Shown: positions 19,170-31,507 of the stretch, in pieces
How positions within the stretch are numbered: the stretch's first letter is position 1
How the letters are laid out: every line of letters begins with the position of its first letter
Made by a program: the position numbers and the translations under genes
Source of the DNA: Chromobacterium sphagni
GTDB lineage: Bacteria > Pseudomonadota > Gammaproteobacteria > Burkholderiales > Chromobacteriaceae
DNA: 64,000 bases
Direction: 5' to 3'
NCBI RefSeq assembly: GCF_001855555.1
Contig: NZ_MKCT01000039.1
Location: 1 to 64,000 of the forward strand
The notes under the pieces: model-generated
Seen by the model: the letters and a program-made list of their open reading frames with translations, nothing else
Told to the model about the DNA's origin: nothing
Databases searched by the model: none

Positions 19170-21446
19170 TCAGGCGGGTTCGGCGGCCAGCGCGGGCTGG
19201 TCGAACTGCAGCTCCACCTTGTCGTCCACCACGGTGATGGTGACTTCGCCGCCGGCCACCAGCTTGCCGAACAACAACTCGTCGGCCAGCGCCTTGCGCA
19301 GCGTGTCCTGGATCAGCCGTGCCATCGGCCGCGCGCCCATCAGCGGGTCGAAGCCGTTCTTCGCCAGGAAGCGGCGCAGATCGTCGGTGAAGTGGATGTC
19401 CACGTGCTTCTCCGACAATTGCTGTTCCAGCTGCATCAGGAACTTGTCCACCACCTGCAGGATGATCTGCTCGTCCAGCACGCTGAACGGGATGATGGCA
19501 TCCAGCCGGTTGCGGAATTCCGGACTGAACAGGCGCTTGATGTCGCCCATCTCGTCGCCGGCGGCCTTGGTCTGGGTGAAGCCCAGCGCAGGCTTGGACA
19601 ACGATTCGGCGCCCGCGTTGGTGGTCATGATCAGCACCACGTTGCGGAAGTCTGCCTTGCGGCCGTTGTTGTCGGTCAGGGTGCCGTGGTCCATCACCTG
19701 CAGCAGCACGTTGTAGATGTCTGGATGCGCCTTTTCGATCTCGTCCAGCAGCACCACCGCGTACGGATGCTTGTTGATGGCCTCGGTCAACTGGCCGCCC
19801 TGTTCAAAGCCGACATAGCCCGGAGGCGCGCCGATCAGCCGCGACACCGCATGGCGCTCCATGTACTCGGACATGTCGAAGCGGATCAGCTCGACGCCGA
19901 GGATGTAGGCCAGTTGCCGCGCCAGCTCGGTCTTGCCGACCCCGGTGGGGCCGGAGAACAGGAAGGAGCCGATAGGTTTCTGCGGATTGCCCAGGCCGGA
20001 ACGCGTCATCTTGATGGCGCTGGCCAGCCCTTCGATCGCCTTTTCCTGGCCGAACACCACGTTCTTCAGATCGCGCTCCAGGTTCTTGAGCACGTTCTTG
20101 TCGTCCGAGGAGACGGTTTTGGGCGGAATGCGGGCGATCTTAGCGACGATCTCTTCGATCTCTGACTTGTTGATCACCTTCTTCTGCCGTGACTTGGGCA
20201 GTATCTTCTGCGCCGCGCCGGCCTCGTCGATCACGTCGATGGCCTTGTCCGGCAGGTGGCGGTCGTTGATGTAGCGCGCTGCCAGCTCGGCCGCGGTGGA
20301 CAGCGCCGACTGCGTGTACTTGACGCCGTGGTGGGCCTCGAAGCGCGATTTCAGTCCCTTGAGGATTTCCACCGTCTGCTGCACGGTGGGCTCGGAGACG
20401 TCTATCTTCTGGAAGCGGCGCGACAGCGCGTTGTCTTTTTCGAAGATGCCGCGGTACTCGTTGTACGTCGTTGCGCCTATGCAGCGAAGGCTGCCGTTGG
20501 ACAGCGCCGGCTTCAGCAGGTTGGACGCATCCAGCGTGCCGCCGGAAGCGGCTCCGGCGCCGATCAGGGTGTGGATCTCGTCGATGAACAGGATGGCATT
20601 GCTGTCGTCAGTCAGCTGTTTGATCACCGCCTTCAGCCGCTGCTCGAAGTCGCCGCGGTACTTGGTGCCGGCCAGCAAGGCGCCCATGTCCAGCGCGTAG
20701 ACGGTGGATTTGGCCAGGATTTCCGGCACTTCTCCGCCGACGATGCGCCGTGCCAGACCTTCGGCGATGGCGGTCTTGCCGACGCCGGCTTCGCCTACCA
20801 GCAGTGGGTTGTTCTTGCGGCGACGACACAGGATCTGCACCGTGCGCTCAAGCTCGTGCTCGCGGCCGATCAAAGGATCTATCTTGCCGTCACGGGCCAT
20901 CTGGTTGAGGTTCTGGGTGTAGTTTTCCAGCGCGCCGCCAGGGCCGGCGCTCTGTTCTTCATTCTCTGCGTCGTTGTTGCTGTCGCGCGGCTCCTGCGGC
21001 GGCTGCTGCGACCGCTGCTTGGTGATGCCGTGAGAGATGAAGTTGACTACGTCCAGCCGCGAAATCCCTTGCTGATGCAGGTAGTAGACGGCGTGCGAAT
21101 CCTTTTCGCCGAAGATGGCGACCAGGATGTTGGCGCCGGACACTTCCTTCTTGCCGGACGACTGCACATGCAGGATGGCACGCTGGATCACCCGTTGGAA
21201 TCCCAGCGTTGGTTGAGTCTCGACCTCGGTTTCGCCGGGCACGGTGGGGGTATGCTCGTCGATGAAGTCGGACAGTTGCTTCTTCAGTTGGTCGATATTG
21301 GCGCCGCAAGCTCGCAAGACTTCTGCGGCCGACGGATTGTCGGTCATCGCGAGCAGCAGATGCTCCACGCTGATGAACTCGTGGCGCTTGCGCCGTGCGT
21401 CCATGAACGCCATGTGCAGGCTTACTTCAAGCTCCTGGGCAATCAT
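19170..21446 (-). CDS. clpA: ATP-dependent Clp protease ATP-binding subunit ClpA
   Basis: Hsp100 unfoldase that feeds ClpP, 758 residues. Clp N-domain (about 1-145), first AAA+ domain with Walker [17 protein letters not shown] and Walker [15 protein letters not shown], second AAA+ domain with [16 protein letters not shown] and [13 protein letters not shown]. The ClpP-docking loop region follows. The absence of a long middle coiled coil separates it from ClpB. The start at 21446 shares one base with the clpS stop (TGATG), so adaptor and unfoldase are coupled. Confidence 0.97.
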   Translation of the reverse strand: MIAQELEVSLHMAFMDARRKRHEFISVEHLLLAMTDNPSAAEVLRACGANIDQLKKQLSDFIDEHTPTVPGETEVETQPTLGFQRVIQRAILHVQSSGKKEVSGANILVAIFGEKDSHAVYYLHQQGISRLDVVNFISHGITKQRSQQPPQEPRDSNNDAENEEQSAGPGGALENYTQNLNQMARDGKIDPLIGREHELERTVQILCRRRKNNPLLVGEAGVGKTAIAEGLARRIVGGEVPEILAKSTVYALDMGALLAGTKYRGDFEQRLKAVIKQLTDDSNAILFIDEIHTLIGAGAASGGTLDASNLLKPALSNGSLRCIGATTYNEYRGIFEKDNALSRRFQKIDVSEPTVQQTVEILKGLKSRFEAHHGVKYTQSALSTAAELAARYINDRHLPDKAIDVIDEAGAAQKILPKSRQKKVINKSEIEEIVAKIARIPPKTVSSDDKNVLKNLERDLKNVVFGQEKAIEGLASAIKMTRSGLGNPQKPIGSFLFSGPTGVGKTELARQLAYILGVELIRFDMSEYMERHAVSRLIGAPPGYVGFEQGGQLTEAINKHPYAVVLLDEIEKAHPDIYNVLLQVMDHGTLTDNNGRKADFRNVVLIMTTNAGAESLSKPALGFTQTKAAGDEMGDIKRLFSPEFRNRLDAIIPFSVLDEQIILQVVDKFLMQLEQQLSEKHVDIHFTDDLRRFLAKNGFDPLMGARPMARLIQDTLRKALADELLFGKLVAGGEVTITVVDDKVELQFDQPALAAEPA

Positions 21447-21766
21447 CAGTTTTCCTCCATTACGCACTGGAGCGGATGCTGGTGCGCTTTCGCATATTGC
21501 AACACCTGCTCGACCTTCGTTGCAGCCACGTCTTTGGTATAAACGCCACACACGCCGTGACCTTGCGTGTGGACTTGCAGCATGATGTGTGTGGCTTTCT
21601 CGCGGTTCAAGTGAAAGAACTGCTGGAGAACCTGCACCACGAAGTCCATCGGGGTAAAATCATCGTTCAATAACAACACCTTATACATCGGGGGCGGGTT
21701 TTCCCTAACCCGTGACGCCTCAAGCTGGGCATCGCCTTTGACCGAGGTGGACATGTAGACTTTCAT
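21446..21766 (-). CDS. clpS: ClpS, adaptor of ClpAP
   Basis: N-end-rule adaptor that delivers substrates with bulky N-terminal residues to ClpA. The 106 residues contain the binding-pocket motif [16 protein letters not shown] and the ClpA-contact helix [19 protein letters not shown] at 21766 with AAGG upstream; a second in-frame Met lies four codons on. Divergent from the cold-shock gene, a conserved neighbourhood in beta- and gammaproteobacteria. Confidence 0.97.
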   Translation of the reverse strand: MKVYMSTSVKGDAQLEASRVRENPPPMYKVLLLNDDFTPMDFVVQVLQQFFHLNREKATHIMLQVHTQGHGVCGVYTKDVAATKVEQVLQYAKAHQHPLQCVMEEN

Positions 21767-21980
21767 GGAAACGGTGCCTTACTTCAATTTTGGTTCCCTC
21801 TGACTTTTTTTCAAGGGGGGCTGCAATCTGGCAATCACTTGACGATACCGTCCGGGTTGCGTAGAAATGCAGCTGGTGCTTGGCTTAACTGTTTGGCATT
21901 TTGCATTTCAATGTAATTGTCAAAGTCTATTAAGCTCTAAGTTGGTCGGCTTCACCAGCCTTTTTTCGCAAGGAAGTTAA

Positions 21981-22184
21981 ATGGCATTTGGTACCGTGAA
22001 GTGGTTCAATGACGCAAAAGGCTTCGGCTTTATTACTCCGGATGAAGGTGGCGAGGATTTGTTCGCTCATTTCTCGGCCATCAACATGCAAGGCTTCAAG
22101 ACTCTGAAAGAGGGTCAGCGCGTAAGCTTTGAAGTGGTGTCCGGCCCCAAGGGTAAACAGGCGTCAAACATTCAGAACGTGTAA
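21981..22184 (+). CDS. Cold-shock-domain protein (CspA family)
   Basis: 67-residue single OB-fold nucleic-acid-binding protein, with RNP1 KGFGFITPD and RNP2 [15 protein letters not shown] precedes the ATG. Of the 214 bp between clpS and this start, about half may be 5' leader, as is usual for csp genes; no convincing -10/-35 pair was picked. Which CspA paralogue it is cannot be told. Confidence 0.95.
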   Translation: MAFGTVKWFNDAKGFGFITPDEGGEDLFAHFSAINMQGFKTLKEGQRVSFEVVSGPKGKQASNIQNV

Positions 22185-22234
22185 ATACGTTTTGGGTCAG
22201 TCCCGCCGTGCGGTGGACTGTCTGGCATATTTCG

Positions 22235-22257
22235 AAGCCCGCTTACAGCGGGCTTTT
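22235..22257 (+). terminator. Terminator after the cold-shock gene
   Basis: Stem AAGCCCGCT / AGCGGGCTT with loop TAC, followed by TTTTCATTTTG on the plus strand. It may also receive the convergent GNAT transcript. Confidence 0.85.
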
Positions 22258-22273
22258 CATTTTGCTTCAGCGC

Positions 22274-22813
22274 TTACGCTGGTTTAGCGTTGCATGCTTC
22301 CTGTTTCAGAGTATAGACCAGCGAGGGCGGCCTGCCGGGAATGTCGGACAATAATTCCAAGTAATTAAATCCCAGGCGGTCGAGCACGCGTATGGAAGGC
22401 AGGTTGGCCGGTCTGACTCTGGCGTAGATCGCGGCGGCCTTCAGATTCCTGAAGGCCAGGTCCCGCGCCGCATGCCCCATTTCACTGGCCAGCCCTTTTC
22501 CCCAGGCCGACGGCGCAAAGCGATAGCCCAGGTTCAGGCGCATCTCTCCGCCATAGTCGGTGAAGGCCAGTCCGCCAAAGCCTATCACCGTCGATGGCGC
22601 ATCGCGCAAAGCCAGCGCCCATTGTCCAAAACCATCCCGTTGCCAGTCGTCCATCCAGCTATCCAGCCGCTGTCGCGCGAACTCCAGGCTCGGGTAAGGG
22701 CCGTTCGGGTTGTAGAGGTTGGTTTGCGGGTCGCCGTAAATTTCAAACAGCGACGCGGCATCGTCGGCGGTGGGCGCGCGCAGCAGCAATCGCGCGGTGA
22801 GTATGGCGGACAT
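22274..22813 (-). CDS. GNAT acetyltransferase, RimJ/RimL-like
   Basis: 179-residue N-acetyltransferase of the Acetyltransf_3 group. It has the typical N-terminus TARLLLRAPTADD, the central AFTDYGGEMRLNLGYRF, the acetyl-CoA loop APSAWGKGLASEM, and the C-terminal RVRPANLPSIRVLDRLGFN. Substrate unknown (ribosomal-protein or small-molecule amine). It is divergent from the LysR-type gene across 227 bp, so it is a natural candidate target of that regulator. Confidence 0.88.
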   Translation of the reverse strand: MSAILTARLLLRAPTADDAASLFEIYGDPQTNLYNPNGPYPSLEFARQRLDSWMDDWQRDGFGQWALALRDAPSTVIGFGGLAFTDYGGEMRLNLGYRFAPSAWGKGLASEMGHAARDLAFRNLKAAAIYARVRPANLPSIRVLDRLGFNYLELLSDIPGRPPSLVYTLKQEACNAKPA

Positions 22814-22993
22814 GGATTCGTTCTCTTTTAGTCTGCTAGCAAGCGGAAGGTCAGCTTGCCCGTTGATCGATGGCGCGGCAGCAGGCCGGCCGTGCTGGCC
22901 GTGCTGGCTCCCGCGGCAGCAAATAGCGGCGGGTGGCGGGCATCGGCGGCATGGTGCGTCTCTTGGTTTTTGTCATTATTGCGAAGTAGCCTG

Positions 22994-23022
22994 ATATCAT
23001 GAAACTGGGCAATTTATGATAT
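22994..23022 (+). promoter_or_regulatory. Inverted repeat upstream of the LysR gene, candidate operator
   Basis: ATATCAT (22994-23000) and ATGATAT (23016-23022), 15 bases apart, 18 bp before the LysR-type start and in AT-rich sequence unlike the G+C-rich surroundings. It contains T-N11-A half-site patterns. Autoregulation is inferred. Confidence 0.4.
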
Positions 23023-23040
23023 TTGCTATGGATTTTTATT

Positions 23041-23928
23041 ATGTCTATCGCGTTGGAGGATCTGGAGCTGCTGCTGGAGGCGGCGTCGCTGGGCAGTTTC
23101 AGCCAGGCCGCCGCCCGGCGCGGCTGGTCGCAGCCGCAGGTCAGCCAGCGCATCGGGGCGCTGGAGAGGCTGCTGGGAGTGACGCTGTTTCAGCGCCATC
23201 GCCGCGGCGCTGAGCCGACTGCCGCTTGCCTGTCTTATTTGCCGGCGGCCAGAGCGGCGTTGGAGATGCTCGCGCATGGACGCGAGTGCCTACAGGGGAT
23301 GGAAGCACTGCCAACCGTCAGGCTGGCTTGCCTGGCATCGCTGGCGGGCGTGCTGTTCGGACCCTTGCTGCAAGGATTGGCGGATGCGCCGCTGGAAATC
23401 CATTGCGATACCGATCATTCGCCGCAGATCATGCAGCGGCTGCTGACCGGCGAGCGGGATATCGGCTTTGTGCTGGAGCGGCCGGCGGTGGCGGGCCTGC
23501 GGATGGAGTGGCTGTGCGATTCGCCGATTGCGGCGGTCTGCGCGGCGGGACATCCGCTGGCGGATAAGGCCCAAGTGACGCTGGGCGAGGTCGCGCGCCA
23601 TCCGCTGGCGCCGCAGTATTGGGGCGCGGAGTGTGACGAATTGCTGCGCCTTCTGCGCCCGCTGCGCGCCGAGGCCAGGCCCATCCACAGGGTGCAGCCT
23701 GCTGCAGCGGCGAGGGACCTGGCGCTGCATCACGGTTTTGTCTCCTTCATGCCGGAGCTGGCGGTGCGCGATGAGTTGGAGCTTGGGATGCTCAAGCGGC
23801 TGTCGCTGGCCGGCATCGAACTGGGCGGCTGGCGGCTGATGATGGCCTGGCGCGAGGGCAAGCGGCGGGAGCCGGCCAAGCAGCGGGTGCTGGACGCCGC
23901 CAGGAAGCTGGCCCAAAGCTGGAGCTGA
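23041..23928 (+). CDS. LysR-family transcriptional regulator
   Basis: 295 residues: an N-terminal winged helix (LEDLELLLEAASLGSFSQAA, PQVSQRIGALERLLGVTLFQ) and a periplasmic-binding-like effector domain from about residue 90. The ATG at 23041 was chosen because it gives the standard N-terminus; ATG at 23029 and 23023 are alternatives and no start has a strong ribosome-binding site. Targets unknown; the divergent GNAT gene is the obvious candidate. Confidence 0.92.
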   Translation: MSIALEDLELLLEAASLGSFSQAAARRGWSQPQVSQRIGALERLLGVTLFQRHRRGAEPTAACLSYLPAARAALEMLAHGRECLQGMEALPTVRLACLASLAGVLFGPLLQGLADAPLEIHCDTDHSPQIMQRLLTGERDIGFVLERPAVAGLRMEWLCDSPIAAVCAAGHPLADKAQVTLGEVARHPLAPQYWGAECDELLRLLRPLRAEARPIHRVQPAAAARDLALHHGFVSFMPELAVRDELELGMLKRLSLAGIELGGWRLMMAWREGKRREPAKQRVLDAARKLAQSWS

Positions 23929-23936
23929 AACGGGAA

Positions 23937-23957
23937 AGGCCCGAGCCAGGCGGGCCT
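23937..23957 (-). terminator. Hairpin after icd
   Basis: Stem AGGCCCG / CGGGCCT with a 7-base loop in the gap between the convergent LysR and icd genes. The minus strand continues as TTCCCGTTTC, a weak T-rich tail. Confidence 0.5.
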
Positions 23958-23978
23958 GCCGGTTGTGGGACCGGGCGA

Positions 23979-25208
23979 TTACATGCGTTCTATCATCGCA
24001 GCGCCGAAGGCAGAGCAGGAGACTTCGGTGGCGCCGTCCATCTGGCGGGCGAAGTCGTAGGTGACCACCTTGTCGGCGATGGCCGCTTCCATCGCCTTGA
24101 TCACCAGATCGGCGGCTTCCTTCCAGCCCAGATGGCGCAGCATCATTTCGGCCGACAGGATCAGTGAACCCGGGTTCACCTTGTCCTGGCCGGCGTATTT
24201 GGGCGCGGTGCCGTGGGTGGCTTCGAAGCAGGCGTACTGGTCGGAGATATTGGCGCCCGGCGCGATGCCGATGCCGCCCACTTGCGCCGCCAGCGCGTCG
24301 GAGATGTAGTCGCCGTTCAGATTAGTGGTGGCGATCACGTCGTATTCGGCCGGACGCAGCAGGATCTGCTGCAGGAAGGCGTCGGCGATGGCGTCCTTGA
24401 TCACGATGCCGTTCGGCAGCTTCAGCCACGGGCCGCCGTCGATCTCCACGCCGCCGAATTCGCGTTTGGCCAGCGCGTAGGCGGCGTCGCGGAAGTTGCC
24501 TTCGGTGAACTTCATGATATTGCCCTTGTGGACAATGGTCACCGATTGGCGCCGGTTGTCGATGGCGTAGTTGATGGCGGCGCGCACCAGCCGTTCGCTG
24601 CCTTCCACCGAGATCGGCTTGATGCCGATGCCGGAGCTGTCGGGGAAGCGGATCTTCTTCACGCCCATCTCGTCCTGCAGGAACTGGATGACTCTTTTGA
24701 CCTTGTCCGAGCCTGCCTGCCATTCGATGCCGGCGTAGATGTCCTCGGTGTTCTCGCGGAAGATCACCATGTCGCACAGCTCGGGCTGCTTCAGCGGCGA
24801 GGGCACGCCCTTGAAGTAGCGCACCGGGCGCACGCACTGGTACAGGTCCAGCTCCTGGCGCAGCGCCACGTTCAGCGAGCGGATGCCGCCGCCCACCGGC
24901 GTGGTCATCGGGCCCTTGATCGATATCGAGAATTCTTTCAGCGCGTCGAAGGTTTCCTTCGGCAGCCATTCGTCCGGACCATACAACCGGGTGGATTTCT
25001 CGCCGGCGTAGACCTCCATCCAGTGGATTTTCTTTGCGCCGCCGTAGGCTTTGGCCACCGCCGCGTCCACCACCTTGACCATCACCGGGGTGATGTCCAC
25101 GCCTATGCCGTCGCCCTCGATGAAGGGGATGATGGGATGGTCGGGAATGGCTTGCCCGGGAATGATCTTCTTGCCGTCTGCCGGAACCTTGATATGAGAT
25201 GTGCCCAT
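23979..25208 (-). CDS. icd: Isocitrate dehydrogenase [NADP], dimeric type
   Basis: TCA-cycle enzyme that oxidises isocitrate to 2-oxoglutarate and CO2. The 409 residues match the E. coli Icd class: [42 protein letters not shown] and [13 protein letters not shown]. Ser111 in [12 protein letters not shown] corresponds to the serine that AceK phosphorylates in E. coli, and aceK lies 4 kb away. CAGGAG precedes the ATG at 25208. It follows the monomeric isozyme gene on the same strand, with a terminator between. Confidence 0.97.
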   Translation of the reverse strand: MGTSHIKVPADGKKIIPGQAIPDHPIIPFIEGDGIGVDITPVMVKVVDAAVAKAYGGAKKIHWMEVYAGEKSTRLYGPDEWLPKETFDALKEFSISIKGPMTTPVGGGIRSLNVALRQELDLYQCVRPVRYFKGVPSPLKQPELCDMVIFRENTEDIYAGIEWQAGSDKVKRVIQFLQDEMGVKKIRFPDSSGIGIKPISVEGSERLVRAAINYAIDNRRQSVTIVHKGNIMKFTEGNFRDAAYALAKREFGGVEIDGGPWLKLPNGIVIKDAIADAFLQQILLRPAEYDVIATTNLNGDYISDALAAQVGGIGIAPGANISDQYACFEATHGTAPKYAGQDKVNPGSLILSAEMMLRHLGWKEAADLVIKAMEAAIADKVVTYDFARQMDGATEVSCSAFGAAMIERM

Positions 25209-25296
25209 ATTTGCTCTCCTGGTTAGCGTGTGCGATGTCATTGGCCGCCGCTTGCCGTCCGATTATCCATCAAACCACCATGAAAATCCCGGGTGC

Positions 25297-25330
25297 AAAA
25301 AAAGCGCCAGGGCGGGGCCCTGGCGCTTTG
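25297..25330 (-). terminator. Terminator after the monomeric IDH gene
   Basis: On the minus strand the stem AAAGCGCCAGGGC / GCCCTGGCGCTTT is followed by TTTTTTT. It separates the transcript of the monomeric IDH from icd, so the two isozymes are probably expressed independently. Confidence 0.9.
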
Positions 25331-25368
25331 GCTTGACGGAAGAAGCCTGCTTCCGACTACCGCTCGGC

Positions 25369-27594
<2,226 letters not shown>

Positions 27595-28089
27595 TACTCT
27601 ATCTCCATGTTATCTTGTGACGACAGAACGGTTGCGCGGGGCGGCTGCGGTCGATGGCGGCATCCGCTGCAGGCGCATTGAAAGACCTTGGAAAGACGGG
27701 CTCAGGTTCCGGCGGGCGCGGCTTCGCCTCCGCTGGAATGATGCCGGGCGACTCCCGGGCTGCTTTTCAAATGCGAATTATACCTCTCCTCATCCGCTTG
27801 GTTCGCAGCGCAACTGAACTTTATATGCTTTATAAGTGGCCGGCGTCGGTTCGGAAGCGAATTATACGGCATATCGGCCACCGCGTTCGACGCGAGGTAA
27901 AGGCGGGGCGGAGGCTTTGCGGCGGCGATTTCCGCATCGCCCCCGGGCGAGAAGCGCGGATGGCGCGCAGTCCGGCAGCCAAACCGCGCTTGATCCGCAT
28001 GCGGCATGCATGTACGGCGATATCGCCACGACGAGCTCGGCCTGTCCTTGCTATCATCCGCTTAATTGTCCATTGCCTTTGCCCACCAC
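27595..28089. other. 495-bp gap between divergent monomeric IDH and rluE
   Basis: No gene is supported here. Two direct copies of GCGAATTATAC occur at 27773-27783 and 27857-27867 inside an AT-richer patch (27765-27870) that probably holds the promoter of the monomeric IDH. The rest is G+C-rich sequence without a recognisable motif. Confidence 0.5.
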
Positions 28090-28767
28090 ATGTCCCAGCT
28101 TATCTTGCTCAACAAGCCGTACGGCGTGATCTGCCAGTTTTCCGAACACCCGCTGCATCCTACGCTGAAGTCCTGCGTCCCGCTGTCCGGCGTGTATCCG
28201 GCCGGCCGCTTGGATACCGACAGCGAGGGCTTGCTGCTGCTGACCGGCGAAGGCCCGCTGCAGCACCGCATCAGCGATCCGCGCTGGAAGCTGCCCAAGA
28301 CCTATTGGGTACAGGTGGAGGGGCAGGCCAGCGACGAGCAGCTGGCGCAATTGCGCGCAGGGGTGGATCTGGGCGATTTCACCACCCAGCCGGCCCAAGC
28401 GCGGCGCATCGACGCGCCCGAGCTATGGGAGCGCAAGCCGCCGGTGCGTTTTCGCAAGACCGTGCCGGACTGCTGGCTGGAAATCGTCATCAGCGAAGGC
28501 AAAAACCGCCAGGTGCGGCGCATGACAGCCAAAGTGGGCTTGCCCACGCTGCGCCTGGTGCGGGTGGCGATCGGGCCATGGCGGCTGGATGGACTGCTGC
28601 CGGGAGAGATGCGCAGCCTGGAGGTGAATCTGGAGGATTTGCCGCGGGTGCAGCATGCCGGCCGGGGCGGCAAGCCTGGCGACAGGCCGCAGCAACGCCA
28701 GGCGCCGCAGTCGGCCAAGGGCGTGAAAACGCCGGCATTCCGCTTCGCGCGAGGCAAGAAACCTTAA
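28090..28767 (+). CDS. rluE: 23S rRNA pseudouridine synthase, RluE/RsuA family
   Basis: Isomerises a uridine in 23S rRNA (U2457 in E. coli). The catalytic Asp is in GRLDTDSEGLLLLT; other family motifs are LLNKPYGVICQF and SEGKNRQVRRMTAKVGLPT. There is no S4 domain, as in RluE. The last 40 residues are a basic, low-complexity tail. The ATG at 28090 fits the family start; no strong ribosome-binding site is visible and a TTG at 28066 is possible. Confidence 0.9.
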   Translation: MSQLILLNKPYGVICQFSEHPLHPTLKSCVPLSGVYPAGRLDTDSEGLLLLTGEGPLQHRISDPRWKLPKTYWVQVEGQASDEQLAQLRAGVDLGDFTTQPAQARRIDAPELWERKPPVRFRKTVPDCWLEIVISEGKNRQVRRMTAKVGLPTLRLVRVAIGPWRLDGLLPGEMRSLEVNLEDLPRVQHAGRGGKPGDRPQQRQAPQSAKGVKTPAFRFARGKKP

Positions 28768-28860
28768 ATCCGCTGATGATCTTTATGCGCTTTGAATCCA
28801 CTGCGCGGATGATGGTTTGGGTGCCGGTTCCGCCCGGTAAACGGGAAGGGAGATTTGTCT

Positions 28861-29050
28861 GGCCAAATCGCCCTTCACCCTCAAGGCCGTCCTGCAAACC
28901 TGGCCTGCGGCTACCCGCCAGGTCCCGTCAGACTCGAGGCGCGGCTGAACTCGCGATTTGCTAACGTCAAATCGCTCAAACAGGCAGCCGCTTAAAACCT
29001 CGAGTCTGCCACCCGGCGGCAGGTTTGAAGGGAGGTGGGCGCGTCGAATA
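28861..29050. repeat. Nested inverted-repeat region between rluE and aceK
   Basis: The centre is a three-step palindrome: CAGACTCGAGG (28929-28939) pairs with CCTCGAGTCTG (28998-29008), GCGGCTG (28941-28947) with CAGCCGC (28985-28991), and GCGATTTG (28953-28960) with CAAATCGC (28968-28975), loop CTAACGT. Farther out, CAAACCTG near 28894 pairs with CAGGTTTG (29020-29027), and ACCTGGC / GCCAGGT forms a side stem. No T-run follows. It could be a palindromic repeat element or a structured RNA. No gene is supported in 28768-29169. Confidence 0.65.
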
Positions 29051-29169
29051 CGTGGTTTTTCTTGTGCTCGCAGTCTCAGTCGCAGTCGAAGCCTCAAAGG
29101 CCATACAGAAGGGTGTTAAACAGGCTTTGAGTCCGTAGATGCGTTTTGTGGTTTCCGAAAGGCAAGCGC

Positions 29170-30939
29170 ATGCAGATACCCGAGTACTACAACCCGGTGG
29201 CGCGCGACATCGCCCAGGCGCTGGTGGACGGCTTCGACAAGCACTACCGGTTGTTCCGCGAATGCAACCGCGGCGCCAAGGCATTGTTCGAGGCGGCCGA
29301 CTGGCAGGGCGTGCAGAGGGCGGTGCAAGGCCGCATCCAGTTCTACGACGAGCGGGTGGCGGAAACGGTGGCGCGGCTGCACGGCGAATTCCACGCCGAA
29401 CTGCTGGACGACGAGCTGTGGCAGCAGGCCAAGCTGTACTTCGTCGGCCTGCTGGCCAACCACAAGCAGCCGGAGCTGGCCGAAACCTTTTTCAACTCGG
29501 TGTTTACCCGCATCCTGCACCGTGACTACTTCAACAACGACTTCATCTTCATCCGCCCGGCCATCTCCACCGAGTACATCGAGTCCGACCCGCCGTCCTA
29601 CCGCAGCTATTATCCCAGCCGCCATGGCCTGGCAGGCTCCTTGCTGCGCATCTTCAGGGATTTCGGCTGGCGGCGGCCATTCGCCAACCTCAGACGCGAC
29701 ATCGCGCTGGCGCTGCGCTGCGCCGCCGAGTTTTTGCAGGGGCAGTGGCCGAAGAGAGAGGCCAATTTCCAGATCCAGGTGTTGTCCTCGCCGTTCTACC
29801 GCAACAAGGGCGCCTATGTGTTCGGCAAGGTGATCAACGGCGGCGCCGTCTATCCGTTCGCGCTGCCTGTGCTGCACGACGCCGACGGCGGCCTGAGGCT
29901 GGACACCGTGCTGCTGGAGCCGTGGCGGATAGGCGTGCTGTTTTCCTTCAGCCGCGCCTACTTCCTGGTGGACATGGAGGTGCCGTCCGGCTACGTGCAG
30001 TTTCTGCGCAGCATGCTGCCGACCAAGACCAAGGCCGAGCTCTATACCATGCTGGGCCTGCAGAAGCAGGGCAAGAACACCTTCTACCGCGACTTCATCC
30101 AGCACCTGCAGCACTCCAACGACCAGTTCGTCGCCGCGCCCGGCACCCGCGGCCTGGTGATGCTGGTGTTCACGCTGCCGTCCTATCCCTATGTGTTCAA
30201 GCTGATCAAGGACGTGTTTGGCAGTCCCAAGGAGGTGGATCATGCCACGGTGATGCGCAAGTACCAGCTGGTGAAGCGCCACGACCGGGTTGGGCGGCTG
30301 GCAGATACGCTGGAGTTTTCCAACGTCGCCTTTCCCAGGGCGCGCTTCGCCGACGAACTGCTGCAGGAGCTGCGCCAGCACGCGCCGTCGCAGATCGAGG
30401 AGAACAATGGCCGCATCGTGATCCGCCACCTATACATCGAGCGGCGGATGAAGCCGCTCAATCTCTATCTGATGAGCTGCGACGCGGATGAAAAGGCGCG
30501 GGTGGTACGCGACTATGGCTTGGCGATCAAGGAGCTGGCGGCAGCCAACATCTTTCCCGGCGACATGCTGTTCAAGAATTTCGGCGTGACGCGCTACGGC
30601 CGGGTGATCTTCTACGACTACGACGAGATCGAATACATGACCGACTGCAACTTCCGCGTGATGCCGCCGGCGCCCAATCCGGAGGCGGAGATGTCGGGCG
30701 AGCCGTGGTATCCGGTCGCCAGGAATGACGTGTTTCCGGAGGAGTTCGGCACCTTCCTGCTGGGCGACCCGGAGGTGCGGCGGGTGTTCCTGCAACACCA
30801 CGGCGACCTGTTGCGCGCCGAGTTTTGGCAGCGGCGCCAGCAGCGCATCCGCGATGGCCATCTGGAGGATTTCTATCCCTATCCGGAGGAGATGCGCTTC
30901 ATCAACCGCTACCCGCAGCGCTTTGGCGCGCGGCCATGA
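29170..30939 (+). CDS. aceK: Isocitrate dehydrogenase kinase/phosphatase
   Basis: Bifunctional enzyme that phosphorylates and dephosphorylates Icd, setting the split between the TCA cycle and the glyoxylate shunt. The 589 residues show the AceK regulatory N-half ([20 protein letters not shown]) and the kinase half with [15 protein letters not shown]-like loop and the metal site [20 protein letters not shown]. The ATG at 29170 has AAGG upstream. Its target icd is 4 kb away; aceA and aceB are not in the window, so aceK is not in an aceBAK operon here. Confidence 0.96.
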   Translation: MQIPEYYNPVARDIAQALVDGFDKHYRLFRECNRGAKALFEAADWQGVQRAVQGRIQFYDERVAETVARLHGEFHAELLDDELWQQAKLYFVGLLANHKQPELAETFFNSVFTRILHRDYFNNDFIFIRPAISTEYIESDPPSYRSYYPSRHGLAGSLLRIFRDFGWRRPFANLRRDIALALRCAAEFLQGQWPKREANFQIQVLSSPFYRNKGAYVFGKVINGGAVYPFALPVLHDADGGLRLDTVLLEPWRIGVLFSFSRAYFLVDMEVPSGYVQFLRSMLPTKTKAELYTMLGLQKQGKNTFYRDFIQHLQHSNDQFVAAPGTRGLVMLVFTLPSYPYVFKLIKDVFGSPKEVDHATVMRKYQLVKRHDRVGRLADTLEFSNVAFPRARFADELLQELRQHAPSQIEENNGRIVIRHLYIERRMKPLNLYLMSCDADEKARVVRDYGLAIKELAAANIFPGDMLFKNFGVTRYGRVIFYDYDEIEYMTDCNFRVMPPAPNPEAEMSGEPWYPVARNDVFPEEFGTFLLGDPEVRRVFLQHHGDLLRAEFWQRRQQRIRDGHLEDFYPYPEEMRFINRYPQRFGARP

Positions 30940-30968
30940 AAAACGGGGAAGACTGGCTTCCCCGTTTG
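30940..30968 (+). terminator. Terminator after aceK
   Basis: Stem AAACGGGGAAG / CTTCCCCGTTT with loop ACTGG. The T-run is short, but A- and T-flanks are on both sides, so it can act for aceK and perhaps for the convergent ORF at 31018. Confidence 0.75.
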
Positions 30969-31017
30969 GTGTTGCGCGCTCGGAGGCACGCTATAGTCTG
31001 ACTCACGGAAGATACCG

Positions 31018-31446
31018 CTAATGGGAGTGATGGTCCTCGAAATAGGCGATGGGACCGGCGCTGGTCAGGCCGATGTGGAAGTTCGAGTTTTCCGAGAACA
31101 ACTCGCCGGCGCTTTCCGTGGCGCGGACCAGCTCGAACAGCACTTCGATTTCCTTGAACTTGCGGGCCAGGATCAGGTTGCCGTCCAGCCAGTTATGGAT
31201 TTCGGCTTGATGCGGATGCTGATTCTCCAATTCCAGCCGACATTGATCATTGCTGACCAGACTGATCGCCGGCGGCATGCTGATGTCGAACTGGTGCAAC
31301 TCCTGCTGCGCCAGATTGGCGAAGTAGGAGAGTTCCTGGTTGGCCTTTTCCCGAATATCGGAGAGGGCGATGGTTCCGTCGTCCTCGATCTGGCCCAATA
31401 GCTGGCTCAGACTGGATACGGCGGAGGCGGTTTCAAACGACATCAT
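31018..31446 (-). CDS. Hypothetical protein, 142 residues
   Basis: No family was recognised. The protein is acidic, mostly helical by composition, has no signal peptide or membrane segment and only one cysteine. The N-half (SQLLGQIEDDGTIALSD) is followed by a helix-like ANQELSYFANLAQQELHQ. An excellent ribosome-binding site, AAAGGAG, precedes the ATG at 31446 (a second ATG follows directly). Base composition is clearly less G+C-rich than mutS and aceK on either side, which suggests later acquisition. It is 61 bp downstream of mutS on the same strand's upstream side, so it may be cotranscribed after mutS. Confidence 0.75.
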   Translation of the reverse strand: MMSFETASAVSSLSQLLGQIEDDGTIALSDIREKANQELSYFANLAQQELHQFDISMPPAISLVSNDQCRLELENQHPHQAEIHNWLDGNLILARKFKEIEVLFELVRATESAGELFSENSNFHIGLTSAGPIAYFEDHHSH

Positions 31447-31507
31447 ATTGCTCCTTTATCAATACTACTATTTAGTAATAATAGATAACGCCCAGCCTGT
31501 TAGCTGT

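Noticed and set aside
28929-29008. Integron attC-like site suggested by the GCTAACG loop
   Set aside because: The required RYYYAAC and GTTRRRY boxes would have to be at the outer ends; here the AAC-containing sequence is in the loop.
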